Positions 42,123 through 50,875 of a DNA stretch of 64,000 nucleotides are shown here, in pieces. How positions within the stretch are numbered: position 1 is the stretch's first letter; every line of letters starts with the position of its first letter. The notes under the pieces are model-generated. The model was not told the DNA's origin. It worked only from the letters and a program-made list of their open reading frames with translations, and made no database searches. The position numbers were made by a program, and so were the translations under genes. Source of the DNA: Rhodobacter sp. SGA-6-6 (lineage in GTDB: Bacteria > Pseudomonadota > Alphaproteobacteria > Rhodobacterales > Rhodobacteraceae); NCBI RefSeq assembly GCF_011043545.1, contig NZ_JAAKGP010000006.1, forward strand, positions 124,001 to 188,000, in the 5' to 3' direction.

Positions 42123-42765
42123 TCGCCCGGTCCAGCCGCGCCCGCGGCAGGATCGCCAGCATTCCGGGCCGGTCGAAGGCCAGTTGCACCCGCGGCGCGG
42201 TGACGCGGTTCGAGGTGCCGATCATCCCCCAGGGCGCGAAGTCGAGGCCGTGCAAGGGCCAGTGCAGCCCCTCGCTTGTCCCCGCCACCCGCGCCAGCGG
42301 GAACAGCGACAGCAGATCGCCCGGCCGCAGCCGCAGGCTCAGCCGCGGCGGGGCGGCGAAGGCGATGTCCTTCGGGCCGATCACGATGCAGCGCCGGTGC
42401 GGCAGCCGGGCCAGCGCGTTCATCACCGCCAGCCCGTGGTCCAGCCGCGCCCCGGTGAAGCCGACGGCCAGGATCAGCGGCGCCTCGATCACCTGCAGCG
42501 CCTTGTCGAAGTCGCTGCGGTCCTGGTCCGGGGTGGGATGCATCCGGCCGGGTGGAATCGCCGCCCGCGCCGCTGCCGAGATCGAGTCGAAATCGCCGAC
42601 CACCGCCTCGGGCATCACGCCCGCGGCCAAGAGCTGGTCGGCGCCGCTGTCCGCCGCCACGGCCACCGGAGCCCGCGCGAGGGCCAGTTTCAGGTCGCGG
42701 GCGGGAAGCGCGCCGCCTCCGGCCAGGGTAACGGCGGTGCGGGATTGGACAATCGGCGGATTCAT
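42058..42765 (-). CDS. Thiamine pyrophosphokinase
   Basis: A 235-residue thiamine diphosphokinase that makes thiamine diphosphate from thiamine and ATP. Conserved ATP/Mg motifs are AADSGADQLLAAGV (about residues 37-50), VVGDFDSI (56-63) and DQDRSDFDKAL (80-90). VGFTGARLDHGLAVMNAL and LLSLFPL complete the family pattern. It lacks an obvious ribosome site at 42765. The last residues (APAWSAPYAPAARGG) are coded antisense to the end of the DMT gene, an unusual 65-base tail-to-tail overlap. The divergent neighbour is the 792-residue Ala/Glu-rich protein. Confidence 0.88.
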   Translation of the reverse strand: MNPPIVQSRTAVTLAGGGALPARDLKLALARAPVAVAADSGADQLLAAGVMPEAVVGDFDSISAAARAAIPPGRMHPTPDQDRSDFDKALQVIEAPLILAVGFTGARLDHGLAVMNALARLPHRRCIVIGPKDIAFAAPPRLSLRLRPGDLLSLFPLARVAGTSEGLHWPLHGLDFAPWGMIGTSNRVTAPRVQLAFDRPGMLAILPRARLDRAITALLAAPAWSAPYAPAARGG

Positions 42766-42902
42766 GCGGATACTGTTCGAAATATGGCAATCGGATGGCT
42801 GCGGGCCACAATCAATCCTTCAAATTACCCCGGTCTGTCCATGGATTCGGACAACCGGCCGATAGGATGGCGGGAACGAGTAGTGCGAGAGGCAGACAGC
42901 CG

Positions 42903-45281
42903 ATGAATGGTGCAAGCAAGATCCTGACCGTGTCCTACGGAACCTTCAGCTGCACGCTGGAAGGTTTCGATGACCCGTTCAACACCATGAAGGCGATTGC
43001 GGAATATTTCCGCGACCTGGCTGCCGAGGACCGCTATTTCGGCGCCGAGCCGCCCACCCCCGACGCCGCGATGCTGCACCGGATCGCCGAGCGCGAGGTC
43101 CAGCGCCGGGTCGAGGCCCGGGTGCAGGACAACGGCGTGATTCTCCGCGCGGCCGAGGAGCCGGCGGTGGCGGCGCCCGTCGCCGCGCCGGTGGAGACAC
43201 CGGCCGCGGTCGAGCGGGCGGAAATCGTGGCGGAGCCCGAGGCTGCCGCGCCCGAGCCCGTCGAGGATGTCGCCGAGGTTGCGCCCGAGGCGGAGGCCGA
43301 GCCCGAAACCGCCGCCGAGCCCGAACTTGCCGGGAGCGCCGAAGGGAATGCGCCGGCGGAGGAGTTCTTCGCGACGGAAGACCCCGCCGAAGAGCCGCCC
43401 GAGGAAGACCTGACCCCGCGGCCCGCCCTGGCCGCCGCCATGCCCGAAGGCGTGGCGGCCAAGCTGGCGCGGCTGCGGCAGGCGGTCTCGGCCGCCGGCG
43501 GCGAGGCGCTCGCGCCCGTGGCTGCGGCCGCGGCGATGCCCGAGCATTTCGAGGACGAACATGCCGGCGCGGTCGGCGGGACGGAGGGCCTCGCCGAAGC
43601 CTTCGCCGCGGCGGAGGATTACCTGCCGGAGGCGCTGGACGAGGCTGCCGCCGAACCGGCGGCGGAGGAGGCGCCCGCCGAGATCGCGGCTGCCGGGGAC
43701 GACGATGCCGGCGTTCTGGAACGGCTGGGCGGGCTGCTGGTCGATGAGGAAGAGGTCCTGACTTCGGTCGAGGCCGAGGACGAGGAGGAGGCCGTTGCCG
43801 GGCCGGAAGCGTCCGAGCCCGCACCTGCGGAGGAAGACGACGGGCTGGCCGGCCTGATCGCCTCGCTGTCCGGCGGGGCCGGGGCGGAGGCCGATGTGGT
43901 CGCGCCCGCGCAGGCCGAAGACCCGGAGGAGGCTGCCGATCCCTTCGCCGAGGATCTGGAGTTGATCGACGAGGAGTTGTTCGAACTGGCAGAGGCGCCG
44001 GAAGTGCCCGAGCCGGTGGTGACCGGCGACCTGAACGACGACCTGCCGGAAGAACTGCTGGGCGGCTGGGACGACGAGCCCGCCGCAGAGGAACCGGCTG
44101 CGGAGCCCGTGGCCGCCGAGGCTGCGGAAGAGACGGAGGCCGAGGCGGCCGAAGAGCCCGCTCCCGTGGCCGAGGTTTCCCCCGAGCTTCCTGCCGAAGC
44201 CGCTGAAGCGCCTGCGCCGCCTGCTGCCGAGGCTGCGCCCGAAGCCGTGGCGGAGGAGACCTCCGCCGCCGCGCCGGGAATCGCCGAGAAGGCGCAGCGC
44301 GCCCGTGCCCGGGTGATCAAGATCCGCCGCGCCGATGCGCTGCCGCCGGCTGCGGAGGCTCCGGCCGCCGCGGAGGCGCCGCAGGCCCCGCCCGAAAGCC
44401 CCGACGAGGACATGGCCCGGCTGATGCGCCAGGCCGACGACGAGATGTCCGAGCCGGAGAACCGCCGCCGTCTGGCCGCGATCCAGCACCTGAAGGCCGC
44501 CGTCGCCGCCACCGTGGCCGAGCGCCGCGCCGGGGTGAAGGAGCCCTCGGACGAGGAGCGCGCCGATCCCTATCGCGCCGACCTCGCCCGCGCCGTGCGC
44601 CCGGTGCGCCCGCGCCATGCAGAAGGCGGCGTCCGCCCGGCCCGTCCCGCCCGCGAGCCGGCGGCCGAAGCCGCCCCGGGCGACCGTCCGGCGCCGCTGG
44701 TGCTGGTCTCGGAACAGCGGATTGACCGCACGTCCCCCGCGCCCGCCCGCATCGCCCCGGTCCGCCCGCGCCGGGTGGCCGGCGGTGCGGCGGCGATGGC
44801 GGCGGCGGAGACCGATGCCGATCTGGAGGCCGAGTTGCAGGCGATGATGCGCGGCGACGACACCGCTTCGGCGGCGGAGGAGGCCGGCCTGGCCGCCGAT
44901 GCCGCGCTGGTCGCCGCGCTTGCCGACGACGAGGCGGATGCGGCCGAGGATGCGGCAGACTCGGGGCCGGGCAACATCTTCGACGACAGCCGCGGCTTCG
45001 CCGAATTCGCCGAACGGCTGGGCGCGACCGGCCTGCCGCAGATGCTGGAGGCGGCCGCGGCCTATGCGACCTGCGTCGAGAAGCGCGACCATTTCACCCG
45101 TCCCTTCCTGATGCGGCAGGTCGAGGCCGGTCGGCTGGGGGCGGGCTTCACCCGCGAGGATGGGCTGCGCGGTTTCGGCACGCTGTTGCGCGAGGGCCGG
45201 ATCGCCAAGGTCGGGCGCGGGCATTTCGTGCTGGCGGGCGATTCCGGCTACCTGGCCGAGGCGCGCAAGCTGGCGCGCTGA
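42903..45281 (+). CDS. Large Ala/Glu-rich protein with conserved ends, unknown function
   Basis: A 792-residue cytoplasmic protein I cannot assign. Residues 1-80 form a compact, clearly folded N-terminal domain (ILTVSYGTFSCTLEGFDDPF, AIAEYFRDLAAEDRYFGAEP). Residues 85-520 are low-complexity, acidic and rich in Ala, Glu and Pro. Residues 520-690 are mixed with several Arg/Pro stretches. The last 100 residues (SRGFAEFAERLGATGLPQML, FLMRQVEAGRLGAGFTRED, FGTLLREGRIAKVGRGHFVL) form a second folded domain with a winged-helix-like pattern. The layout suggests a scaffold with a flexible linker. The start at 42903 follows GAGAGGCAG. It is divergent from thiamine pyrophosphokinase. Confidence 0.75.
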   Translation: MNGASKILTVSYGTFSCTLEGFDDPFNTMKAIAEYFRDLAAEDRYFGAEPPTPDAAMLHRIAEREVQRRVEARVQDNGVILRAAEEPAVAAPVAAPVETPAAVERAEIVAEPEAAAPEPVEDVAEVAPEAEAEPETAAEPELAGSAEGNAPAEEFFATEDPAEEPPEEDLTPRPALAAAMPEGVAAKLARLRQAVSAAGGEALAPVAAAAAMPEHFEDEHAGAVGGTEGLAEAFAAAEDYLPEALDEAAAEPAAEEAPAEIAAAGDDDAGVLERLGGLLVDEEEVLTSVEAEDEEEAVAGPEASEPAPAEEDDGLAGLIASLSGGAGAEADVVAPAQAEDPEEAADPFAEDLELIDEELFELAEAPEVPEPVVTGDLNDDLPEELLGGWDDEPAAEEPAAEPVAAEAAEETEAEAAEEPAPVAEVSPELPAEAAEAPAPPAAEAAPEAVAEETSAAAPGIAEKAQRARARVIKIRRADALPPAAEAPAAAEAPQAPPESPDEDMARLMRQADDEMSEPENRRRLAAIQHLKAAVAATVAERRAGVKEPSDEERADPYRADLARAVRPVRPRHAEGGVRPARPAREPAAEAAPGDRPAPLVLVSEQRIDRTSPAPARIAPVRPRRVAGGAAAMAAAETDADLEAELQAMMRGDDTASAAEEAGLAADAALVAALADDEADAAEDAADSGPGNIFDDSRGFAEFAERLGATGLPQMLEAAAAYATCVEKRDHFTRPFLMRQVEAGRLGAGFTREDGLRGFGTLLREGRIAKVGRGHFVLAGDSGYLAEARKLAR

Positions 45282-45297
45282 GGCTGGGAGAGGAGGA

Positions 45298-45555
45298 TCA
45301 GGAGGGCGGGTCCTCGGGGCCCGCCTTTTCCTTGTCCGGGTCCTCCTGGCCGATGCCGCGGAAGATGCCGCGGAACGGCAGCGCCCAAAGGAGGCCGAGG
45401 CCGACATAGACCGCGAACTCGCCCCAGAGCGGCAGCCGGCCCCAGCGGGCATCGGCCCAGTTGACCAGGCTGACCGCGGCGATGACGTAAAGCGGCATTC
45501 CGACCAGGAGGATCAGCAATGCCAGCCGCTTGCGGGTCTTGTAGCTCAGGGCCAT
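45298..45555 (-). CDS. DUF2842 small membrane protein
   Basis: An 85-residue protein of the DUF2842 family, typical of alphaproteobacteria. The N-terminus MALSYKTRKRLALLILLVGM and two membrane segments (ALLILLVGMPLYVIAAVSLV and EFAVYVGLGLLWALPF) are characteristic, and a short charged tail (GQEDPDKEKAGPEDPPS) follows. Function is unknown. GGAGGAG stands directly before the ATG at 45555. It ends 16 bases from the convergent stop of the 792-residue protein gene and is followed upstream by purA in the same direction, possibly in one transcript. Confidence 0.85.
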   Translation of the reverse strand: MALSYKTRKRLALLILLVGMPLYVIAAVSLVNWADARWGRLPLWGEFAVYVGLGLLWALPFRGIFRGIGQEDPDKEKAGPEDPPS

Positions 45556-45624
45556 GGGCTCCTCCGGTCCGCTCCTCCTTCGCCTCCGGCGCGTCGTCGC
45601 GACGCGCGTCGGGGGGAGCAGGGG

Positions 45625-46917
45625 TCAGTCGGCGAAGGGATCGGTCACCAGGATGGTGTCGTCGCGTTCCGGGCTGGTCGACAGCAGCGCCACCGGGCAC
45701 TGGATCAGCTCCTCGATCCGGCGGACATACTTGATCGCCGCGCCGGGCAGCTCGGCCCAGGACCGCGCGCCGGCGGTCGACTCGCTCCAGCCCTTCATCT
45801 CCTCGTAGACCGGGGTGACGCGGGCCTGCAGGTTGGCGGCGGTGGGCAGGTAGTCCAGCTTCTCGCCGTCCAGCATGTAGCCGGTGCAGATCTTCAGCGT
45901 CTCGAACCCGTCCAGCACGTCCAGCTTGGTCAGCGCGATGCCCGAGACGCCCGAGGTGGCGCAGGTCTGCCGCACCAGCACGGCGTCGAACCAGCCGCAG
46001 CGGCGCTTGCGCCCGGTGACGGTGCCGAATTCATGCCCGCGTTCCCCGAGCCGCTGGCCATCGGCGTCGTGCAGCTCGGTCGGGAAGGGGCCTTCGCCAA
46101 CCCGGGTGGTATAGGCCTTGACGATGCCGAGCACGAAGTCGATCGAGGTCGGGCCGAGGCCGGTGCCGGTGGCCGCCATGCCGGCCAGGGTGTTGGAACT
46201 GGTCACGTAGGGGTAGGTGCCGAAGTCCACGTCCAGCAGCGAGCCCTGCGCGCCCTCGAACAGGATGCGCTTGCCGGCGCGGCGGGCCTCGGTCAGCACC
46301 TTCCAGACCGGCTGCGCATAGGGCAGGATCTTCGGCGCGATCTCCATCAGCTGCGCCTTCAGCGCCGCCTCGTCCACCGCCGGCAGGCCGAGGCCCGCCC
46401 GCAGCGCGTTGTGGTGGCCGAGCAGCCGGCCGATGCGGGTGTCCAGCGTGGCCTCGTCGGCCAGATCGGCGACGCGGATGGTGCGGCGGCCGACCTTGTC
46501 CTCATAGGCCGGGCCGATGCCGCGGCCGGTGGTGCCGATCTTCGCCACCGCGTTCTGCGATTCGCGGGCGCGGTCCAGCTCGCCATGGACGGGCAGGATC
46601 AGCGGGGTGTTCTCGGCGATGATCAGCGTCTCGGGCGAGACGGCGACGCCCTGCGCCGCCAGCTTGTCGATCTCGGCCAGAAGCGCCCAGGGGTCCAGCA
46701 CCACGCCGTTGCCGATGACGCTCAGCTTGCCGCCGCGGACGATGCCCGAGGGCAGCAGCGACAGCTTGTAGGTCACCCCGTCGATCACCAGCGTATGGCC
46801 GGCGTTGTGGCCGCCCTGGAAGCGGGCGACGATGTCGGCGCGCTCGGAGAGCCAGTCGACGATCTTCCCCTTGCCCTCGTCGCCCCACTGGGCGCCCACG
46901 ACGACTACGTTGGCCAT
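45625..46917 (-). CDS. purA: Adenylosuccinate synthetase
   Basis: A 430-residue GTP-dependent ligase that joins IMP and aspartate in AMP synthesis. The P-loop-like start [14 protein letters not shown] holds catalytic Asp13, and GGHNAGHT holds His41. Further conserved blocks are [37 protein letters not shown] and the GTP-base-binding region [13 protein letters not shown]. The length and order match other bacterial enzymes. The ATG at 46917 is preceded by AAGGACC. Repeat B3 lies in the gap upstream, between this start and the sdaA stop. Confidence 0.97.
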   Translation of the reverse strand: MANVVVVGAQWGDEGKGKIVDWLSERADIVARFQGGHNAGHTLVIDGVTYKLSLLPSGIVRGGKLSVIGNGVVLDPWALLAEIDKLAAQGVAVSPETLIIAENTPLILPVHGELDRARESQNAVAKIGTTGRGIGPAYEDKVGRRTIRVADLADEATLDTRIGRLLGHHNALRAGLGLPAVDEAALKAQLMEIAPKILPYAQPVWKVLTEARRAGKRILFEGAQGSLLDVDFGTYPYVTSSNTLAGMAATGTGLGPTSIDFVLGIVKAYTTRVGEGPFPTELHDADGQRLGERGHEFGTVTGRKRRCGWFDAVLVRQTCATSGVSGIALTKLDVLDGFETLKICTGYMLDGEKLDYLPTAANLQARVTPVYEEMKGWSESTAGARSWAELPGAAIKYVRRIEELIQCPVALLSTSPERDDTILVTDPFAD

Positions 46918-47067
46918 GCTGAGGTCCTTCCCCGGTCCAGGAATTGCGCCAGCCCCATAGCGGATGCCGGCGCGGGGGGGAAGGGGGGCCGGGGAAAATG
47001 GAGGGGCGGGGAGGGCGCTTCCCCGGGCGCCGGTCTCCCGGCCCCGCCCGGCGGATGCCTCCGGCGG

Positions 47068-47225
47068 GGATATTTAAGTCCAGAAAGAGGAGAAAGGCCT
47101 GCTCCTCTTTCTGGACTTAAATATCCTCAGGGGGTTTGGGGGCAGAATGCCCCCATCGGACGACAGCAGCCGCAAGAGATTCCGCCAGCCACCACGAAAA
47201 GGAATGCGGCGGCAGCCGCGCCTTC
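47068..47225 (+). repeat. Variable-arm hairpin repeat, family B, copy B3
   Basis: A perfect 25-bp hairpin: left arm 47068-47092 (GGATATTTAAG, TCCAGAAAGAGGAG), 9-base loop, right arm 47102-47126. GGGGGCA/TGCCCCC follows at 47138-47154, then the conserved tail (GACAGCAGCCGCAAGAGATT ... GGCGGCAGCCGCGCCTTCGG). It ends 11 bases before the sdaA stop and may serve as its terminator on the minus strand. The 319-base gap holds no gene. Confidence 0.85.
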
Positions 47226-47236
47226 GGATCGCGGGA

Positions 47237-48616
47237 TCAGCAGTTGGGCACGTTCACCGCAAGGCCGCCGAGGCTGGTTTCCTTGTATTTCTCGTGCATG
47301 TCGTGGCCGGTCTGCCGCATCGTCTCGATGCAGGCGTCCAGCGACACCAGATGCTGCCCGTCGCCGCGCAGGGACAGCGAGGCGGCGGAGACCGCCTTGA
47401 TCGCCCCCAGCCCGTTCCGCTCGATGCAGGGCACCTGCACCAGCCCCTTGATCGGGTCGCAGGTCATGCCGAGGTGGTGCTCCAGCGCGATCTCGGCGGC
47501 GTTCTCCACTTGCTCCGGCGTGCCGCCCAGGACCGCGGCCAGCCCGGCGGCGGCCATGGCCGAGGCCGAGCCGACTTCGGCCTGGCAGCCGCATTCGGCG
47601 CCGGAGATCGAGGCGTTGTGCTTGCAGAGGCCGCCGATGGCGGCGGCGGTCAGCAGGAACTCGCCCACCCGCGCCGGAGTGGCGCCGGGCACATGGTCCA
47701 GCCAGTAGCGGATCACCGCCGGCACCACGCCGGCCGCGCCGTTGGTCGGCGCCGTCACCACCTGGCCGCCAGCGGCATTCTCCTCGTTCACCGCCATGGC
47801 GTAGAGGCTCATCCAGTCGTTGATCGTATGCGGCGGCGCGAGGTTCAGCCCGCGCTCGGCCATCAGCGCGTCGTGGATGCCCTTGGCGCGGCGGCGCACC
47901 TTCAGCCCGCCCGGCAGGATGCCGGTGCCCTCCATCCCGCGCGAGATGCAGGCGTTCATCACTTCCCAGATCCGGGCCATGCCGCGGTCCAGCTCGGCGG
48001 CGGAGCGGAACTTCAGCTCGTTCGCCCGTTTCATCGCGGCGATGGAGAGGCCGGATTTCCGGGCCATCTCCAGCATCTCGGCGCCGGTCTCGAACGGGTA
48101 AGGCACGTCGGCGCGGGCCTTGGCCTTGCCGGCGCCGGCCTCGGCCAGTTCGCTTGCCGTCAGCACGAAGCCGCCGCCGATGGAGTAATAGGTCTCCTCC
48201 AGGATCACGTCGCCCTCGGCGTCGGTGGCCTTCAGGATCATGCCGTTGGCATGGCCGGGCAGGGCGGGGCCGTAGTCGAACAGCAGGTCGGCGTTGGGGT
48301 CGAACTGCAAGGGCGGCAGGCCGGGGGCCTCGATGGTCTTGGTGGCATTGATCCGCGCCAGCGCGGCTTCGGCCTTTTCGGCGTCGTAGGTGTCGGGGGA
48401 GAAGCCGGCGAGGCCGAGAATGGTCGCCCGGTCGGTGGCATGGCCGACCCCGGTGAAGGCGAGGCTGCCGTGCAGCGAGGCCCTCAGCCCCTTCGGGTGG
48501 AAGGGCGAGGCGCGCAGCCGGTCGAGGAAGCGCGCGGCGGCGACCATCGGCCCCATCGTGTGGCTGGAGGAGGGGCCGATGCCCACCTTGAACATGTCGA
48601 AGACGGAAAGGAACAT
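47237..48616 (-). CDS. sdaA: L-serine ammonia-lyase, iron-sulfur type
   Basis: A 459-residue single-chain L-serine dehydratase that converts serine to pyruvate and ammonia with an oxygen-sensitive [4Fe-4S] cluster. The start [20 protein letters not shown] is diagnostic. Cluster Cys are in [20 protein letters not shown] and [16 protein letters not shown], and the protein ends in VNVPNC, whose terminal Cys is the tail ligand known from this family. GSSSHT-type substrate loops are intact. The GST gene is 13 bases upstream in the same orientation, suggesting co-transcription. A family B hairpin follows the stop. Confidence 0.95.
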   Translation of the reverse strand: MFLSVFDMFKVGIGPSSSHTMGPMVAAARFLDRLRASPFHPKGLRASLHGSLAFTGVGHATDRATILGLAGFSPDTYDAEKAEAALARINATKTIEAPGLPPLQFDPNADLLFDYGPALPGHANGMILKATDAEGDVILEETYYSIGGGFVLTASELAEAGAGKAKARADVPYPFETGAEMLEMARKSGLSIAAMKRANELKFRSAAELDRGMARIWEVMNACISRGMEGTGILPGGLKVRRRAKGIHDALMAERGLNLAPPHTINDWMSLYAMAVNEENAAGGQVVTAPTNGAAGVVPAVIRYWLDHVPGATPARVGEFLLTAAAIGGLCKHNASISGAECGCQAEVGSASAMAAAGLAAVLGGTPEQVENAAEIALEHHLGMTCDPIKGLVQVPCIERNGLGAIKAVSAASLSLRGDGQHLVSLDACIETMRQTGHDMHEKYKETSLGGLAVNVPNC

Positions 48617-48629
48617 CTGGGCCTGGCTT

Positions 48630-49298
48630 TCAGCGGGCGGGGCGGGTGAAGAGGGTCGGGCCGAGGTCCTCGGCCGCTGCCACCCGGGCCGCGGCCGCGG
48701 TGGTTTCGCAGGCGGCGAGGGTGGCGTGCAGGACGGGATAGTCGGCGGCGCGGATCAGGCCGGGATGGCCGTCGGGCAATTGCCCCAGCCAGCGCATCAG
48801 CGTGCCGATGTAGAGGCCGAGGAGCGAGGGCCGGTCGGCCGGGAACAGCGCCGGCGCGGCTTTCGCCCCGGTCTCCAGCGCGTCCAGCACGGTTTTCGCC
48901 CGGGCGGCGGCCAGCGGGACCAGCGCCTCCGAGGCCGCGGGCCCGGCCACGCGGTCGGAGTAGTAGATCTCCATCACCGGCGGATGCAGGTTTGAGGTGG
49001 CGAAGAACAGCCATTTCAGGAAGGCGCCGCGGTCCCCGGTTCCGGGCGCCGGGGCGAAGCGGCCGGGCGCATGGGTGTCGGCCAGCCACAGCAGGATGGC
49101 GGCGGTCTCGACCAGCGGTCCCTCCGGGGTTTCCAGCACCGGGATCTTCCCCAGCGGATGCAGCACCCGGTAGCCGGGCGAGGCCAGTTCGCCGCCCTCG
49201 CGGTCGACCCGACGGGCGGTGTAGGGCAGGGCCAGCTCTTCCAGCAGGATGCGGACGGGCGTGGCCGCGGTGTCGGGGGTATGGTGGAGGACGAACAT
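48630..49298 (-). CDS. Glutathione S-transferase family protein
   Basis: A 222-residue GST. The thioredoxin-like N-terminal domain (residues 1-78) contains PVRILLEELALPYTARRVDR and the gamma-glutamyl-binding segment GKIPVLETPEGPLVETAAIL with the conserved cis-Pro and an ETAAI turn. The helical C-terminal domain ends near residue 205. Thr, Ser or Cys near the N-terminus (HHTPDTAATP) could take the role of the activating residue. The substrate is unknown. It is followed by sdaA after 13 bases. The divergent gap to rpiA holds repeat A3. Confidence 0.85.
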   Translation of the reverse strand: MFVLHHTPDTAATPVRILLEELALPYTARRVDREGGELASPGYRVLHPLGKIPVLETPEGPLVETAAILLWLADTHAPGRFAPAPGTGDRGAFLKWLFFATSNLHPPVMEIYYSDRVAGPAASEALVPLAAARAKTVLDALETGAKAAPALFPADRPSLLGLYIGTLMRWLGQLPDGHPGLIRAADYPVLHATLAACETTAAAARVAAAEDLGPTLFTRPAR

Positions 49299-49420
49299 CT
49301 CCGGGTGTCTCCTGTGCGCCGGCAGAATATGGGGCGGCGCGGGGGCGCTGAACAGGCGGAAACCGACATAAGGGATGCGGGGATTGACATGGGGGGTGGC
49401 AGCGCGGTGGCGAGGCCTCC

Positions 49421-49633
49421 TTGGCGAAGGCGCGCGCCTTCGCCACGGAGCAACGCTTCCCCTTGTCGCGGCCGGGCCTTTAAGGCCCGGCCAGCGCCCG
49501 CCCCGCCCTCGGCGGGCGCTTCTCGCCCGCCGGGTCGGGCGCTGGCCTCTCCGGGTTTAGCGCTGCCACCGTCTCCGGTTGACATGTCGCGCACGGGCGG
49601 GGGCGAGGCAATGCCTCGCTTTCTCCCGCCCGG
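49421..49633 (+). repeat. Dispersed structured repeat, family A, copy A3
   Basis: Third copy, in the 447-base divergent gap between the GST gene and rpiA. P1 here is GCGAAGGCGC/GCGCCTTCGC. P2 is GGCCGGGCC with loop tttaa and GGCCCGGCC. P3 and P4 are as in A1, except that the P4 loop closes AATG instead of AGTG. The rest of the gap (49299-49420 and 49634-49745) shows no gene. Confidence 0.85.
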
Positions 49634-49745
49634 CCGGGCGGTGGATCGGAACCGCCGGCCCGCGACTGTTTCCCCGATTGCCTCTCGCCCCAGCCGGGGC
49701 TTTGCGCTAATCGGAGGGCGGACGCCAAGGACGGAAGGAAGACCG

Positions 49746-50531
49746 ATGCCCGCCGATCTGAACCCCATCGACAAGGCCAAGTTCATCGCGGCGAAGCGTG
49801 CGGTGGAATTCGTCGAGGACGGGATGAAGCTGGGCCTCGGCACCGGCTCCACCGCCGCCTGGATGGTGCGCTGCCTGGCCGAGCGCATCCGGGAAGAGGG
49901 GCTGCGGGTGGTCGGCGTGCCGACCTCCAGCCGGACGGCGGAGCTGGCGGCCAGCCTCGGTATCCGGCTTTCCACGCTGGACGACGTGAAATGGCTGGAC
50001 CTGACCATCGATGGCGCCGACGAGTTCGACCCCAACCTGAACCTGATCAAGGGCGGCGGCGCCGCGCTGTTGCAGGAGAAGATCGTGGCGACCGCCTCGG
50101 ATCAGATGATCGTGATCGCCGATGCGGCCAAGGAGGTGGTCCAGCTGGGTGCCTTCCCGCTGCCGGTGGAGGTGATCCCCTTCGGCTGGCAGACCACCAA
50201 GGCGCTGGTCGAGGAGACGCTGGTGTCGATGGATGTGCTCGGCCGCGACGTGACCCTGCGGATGAACGGCGACAAGCCGCTGGTGACCGACGAGGCCAAC
50301 TACATCCTCGACCTGCACCTGAACCGGATCGGCAACGCGCGCCAACTGGCGCTGGTGCTGAACCAGATTCCGGGCGTGGTGGAGAACGGGCTTTTCATCG
50401 ACATCTGCGACATCGTGGTGATCGGCCATGCCGACGGCCGGGCCTCGGTGCGCGACATCAACACCGGCAGGGTCGAGGACGACCGGGTGGACTTCGCGCC
50501 GAGCGACAACATCTTCGCCGATCTGGAGTGA
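49746..50531 (+). CDS. rpiA: Ribose-5-phosphate isomerase A
   Basis: A 261-residue isomerase interconverting ribose-5-phosphate and ribulose-5-phosphate in the pentose phosphate pathway. Phosphate-loop motifs KLGLGTGSTAAWMV (about residues 28-41) and GVPTSSRT are present. The catalytic region is LTIDGADEFDPNLNLIKGGG followed by ALLQEKIVA. The C-terminal substrate-proximal segment is VVENGLFIDICDIVVIG. The ATG at 49746 is preceded by GGAAGGAAGACC. Glutathione reductase follows in the same orientation after 344 bases; the pentose phosphate pathway supplies its NADPH, a functional but not necessarily transcriptional link. Confidence 0.95.
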   Translation: MPADLNPIDKAKFIAAKRAVEFVEDGMKLGLGTGSTAAWMVRCLAERIREEGLRVVGVPTSSRTAELAASLGIRLSTLDDVKWLDLTIDGADEFDPNLNLIKGGGAALLQEKIVATASDQMIVIADAAKEVVQLGAFPLPVEVIPFGWQTTKALVEETLVSMDVLGRDVTLRMNGDKPLVTDEANYILDLHLNRIGNARQLALVLNQIPGVVENGLFIDICDIVVIGHADGRASVRDINTGRVEDDRVDFAPSDNIFADLE

Positions 50532-50582
50532 AGTCGGGGCGGGGAAGGCCGCTTCGGACGGAGCTGTCATCGCCGCAACGGA

Positions 50583-50764
50583 GGCCGGCGCCCGACCGCG
50601 GGTGGGCGCTGCCAACGGTGCGTGGGCAGCGCTTCATGGGGCGGCTTCTCCCCCGGATGGAGCGGAGAACCGACGGCGCAGAAGCGCCCGCCCGGGGGGC
50701 GGTCGGGCGCTGGCCGGGGGCGCGTTCCGCGCCTGTTGACCCGGCCGGGACTTCGGTCCGGCGG
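50583..50764. repeat. Structured element related to family A between rpiA and gor
   Basis: GGCCGGCGCCCGACC (50583-50597) pairs over 15 bases (one G-T) with GGTCGGGCGCTGGCC (50701-50715), the same closing stem as P3 of family A. CGCTGCC/GGCAGCG (about 50607-50631) forms one inner hairpin. CAGAAGCGCCCGCC (50679-50692) is P3 sequence in reverse orientation. CCGGGAC-ttcg-GTCCGG (about 50745-50761) is a UUCG-type hairpin. P1, P2 and P4 are not recognisable. The 344-base gap shows no gene. Confidence 0.55.
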
Positions 50765-50875
50765 TGTGCGCAGGTGCTCCTTCCCGATGGCGGCCATGAG
50801 CCTCCTGTTCCCCCCTCTGGCCTTTCCCGGGCCTCCATGGGATACCCTCGGGATAATCTTTCAGGGGGTTCACCA

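Noticed and set aside
42825-45452. 875-codon minus-strand frame opposite the 792-residue protein
   Set aside because: Gly/Arg-rich complement of an Ala/Glu-rich coding strand; the plus-strand protein has ordered ends and a sensible start.
45565-45612. Fifth family C copy before purA's 3' end
   Set aside because: CTCCTTCGCCTCCGGCGCGTC resembles the module only in part and lacks the CGGCTTCTCCTCG end, so it was not counted.
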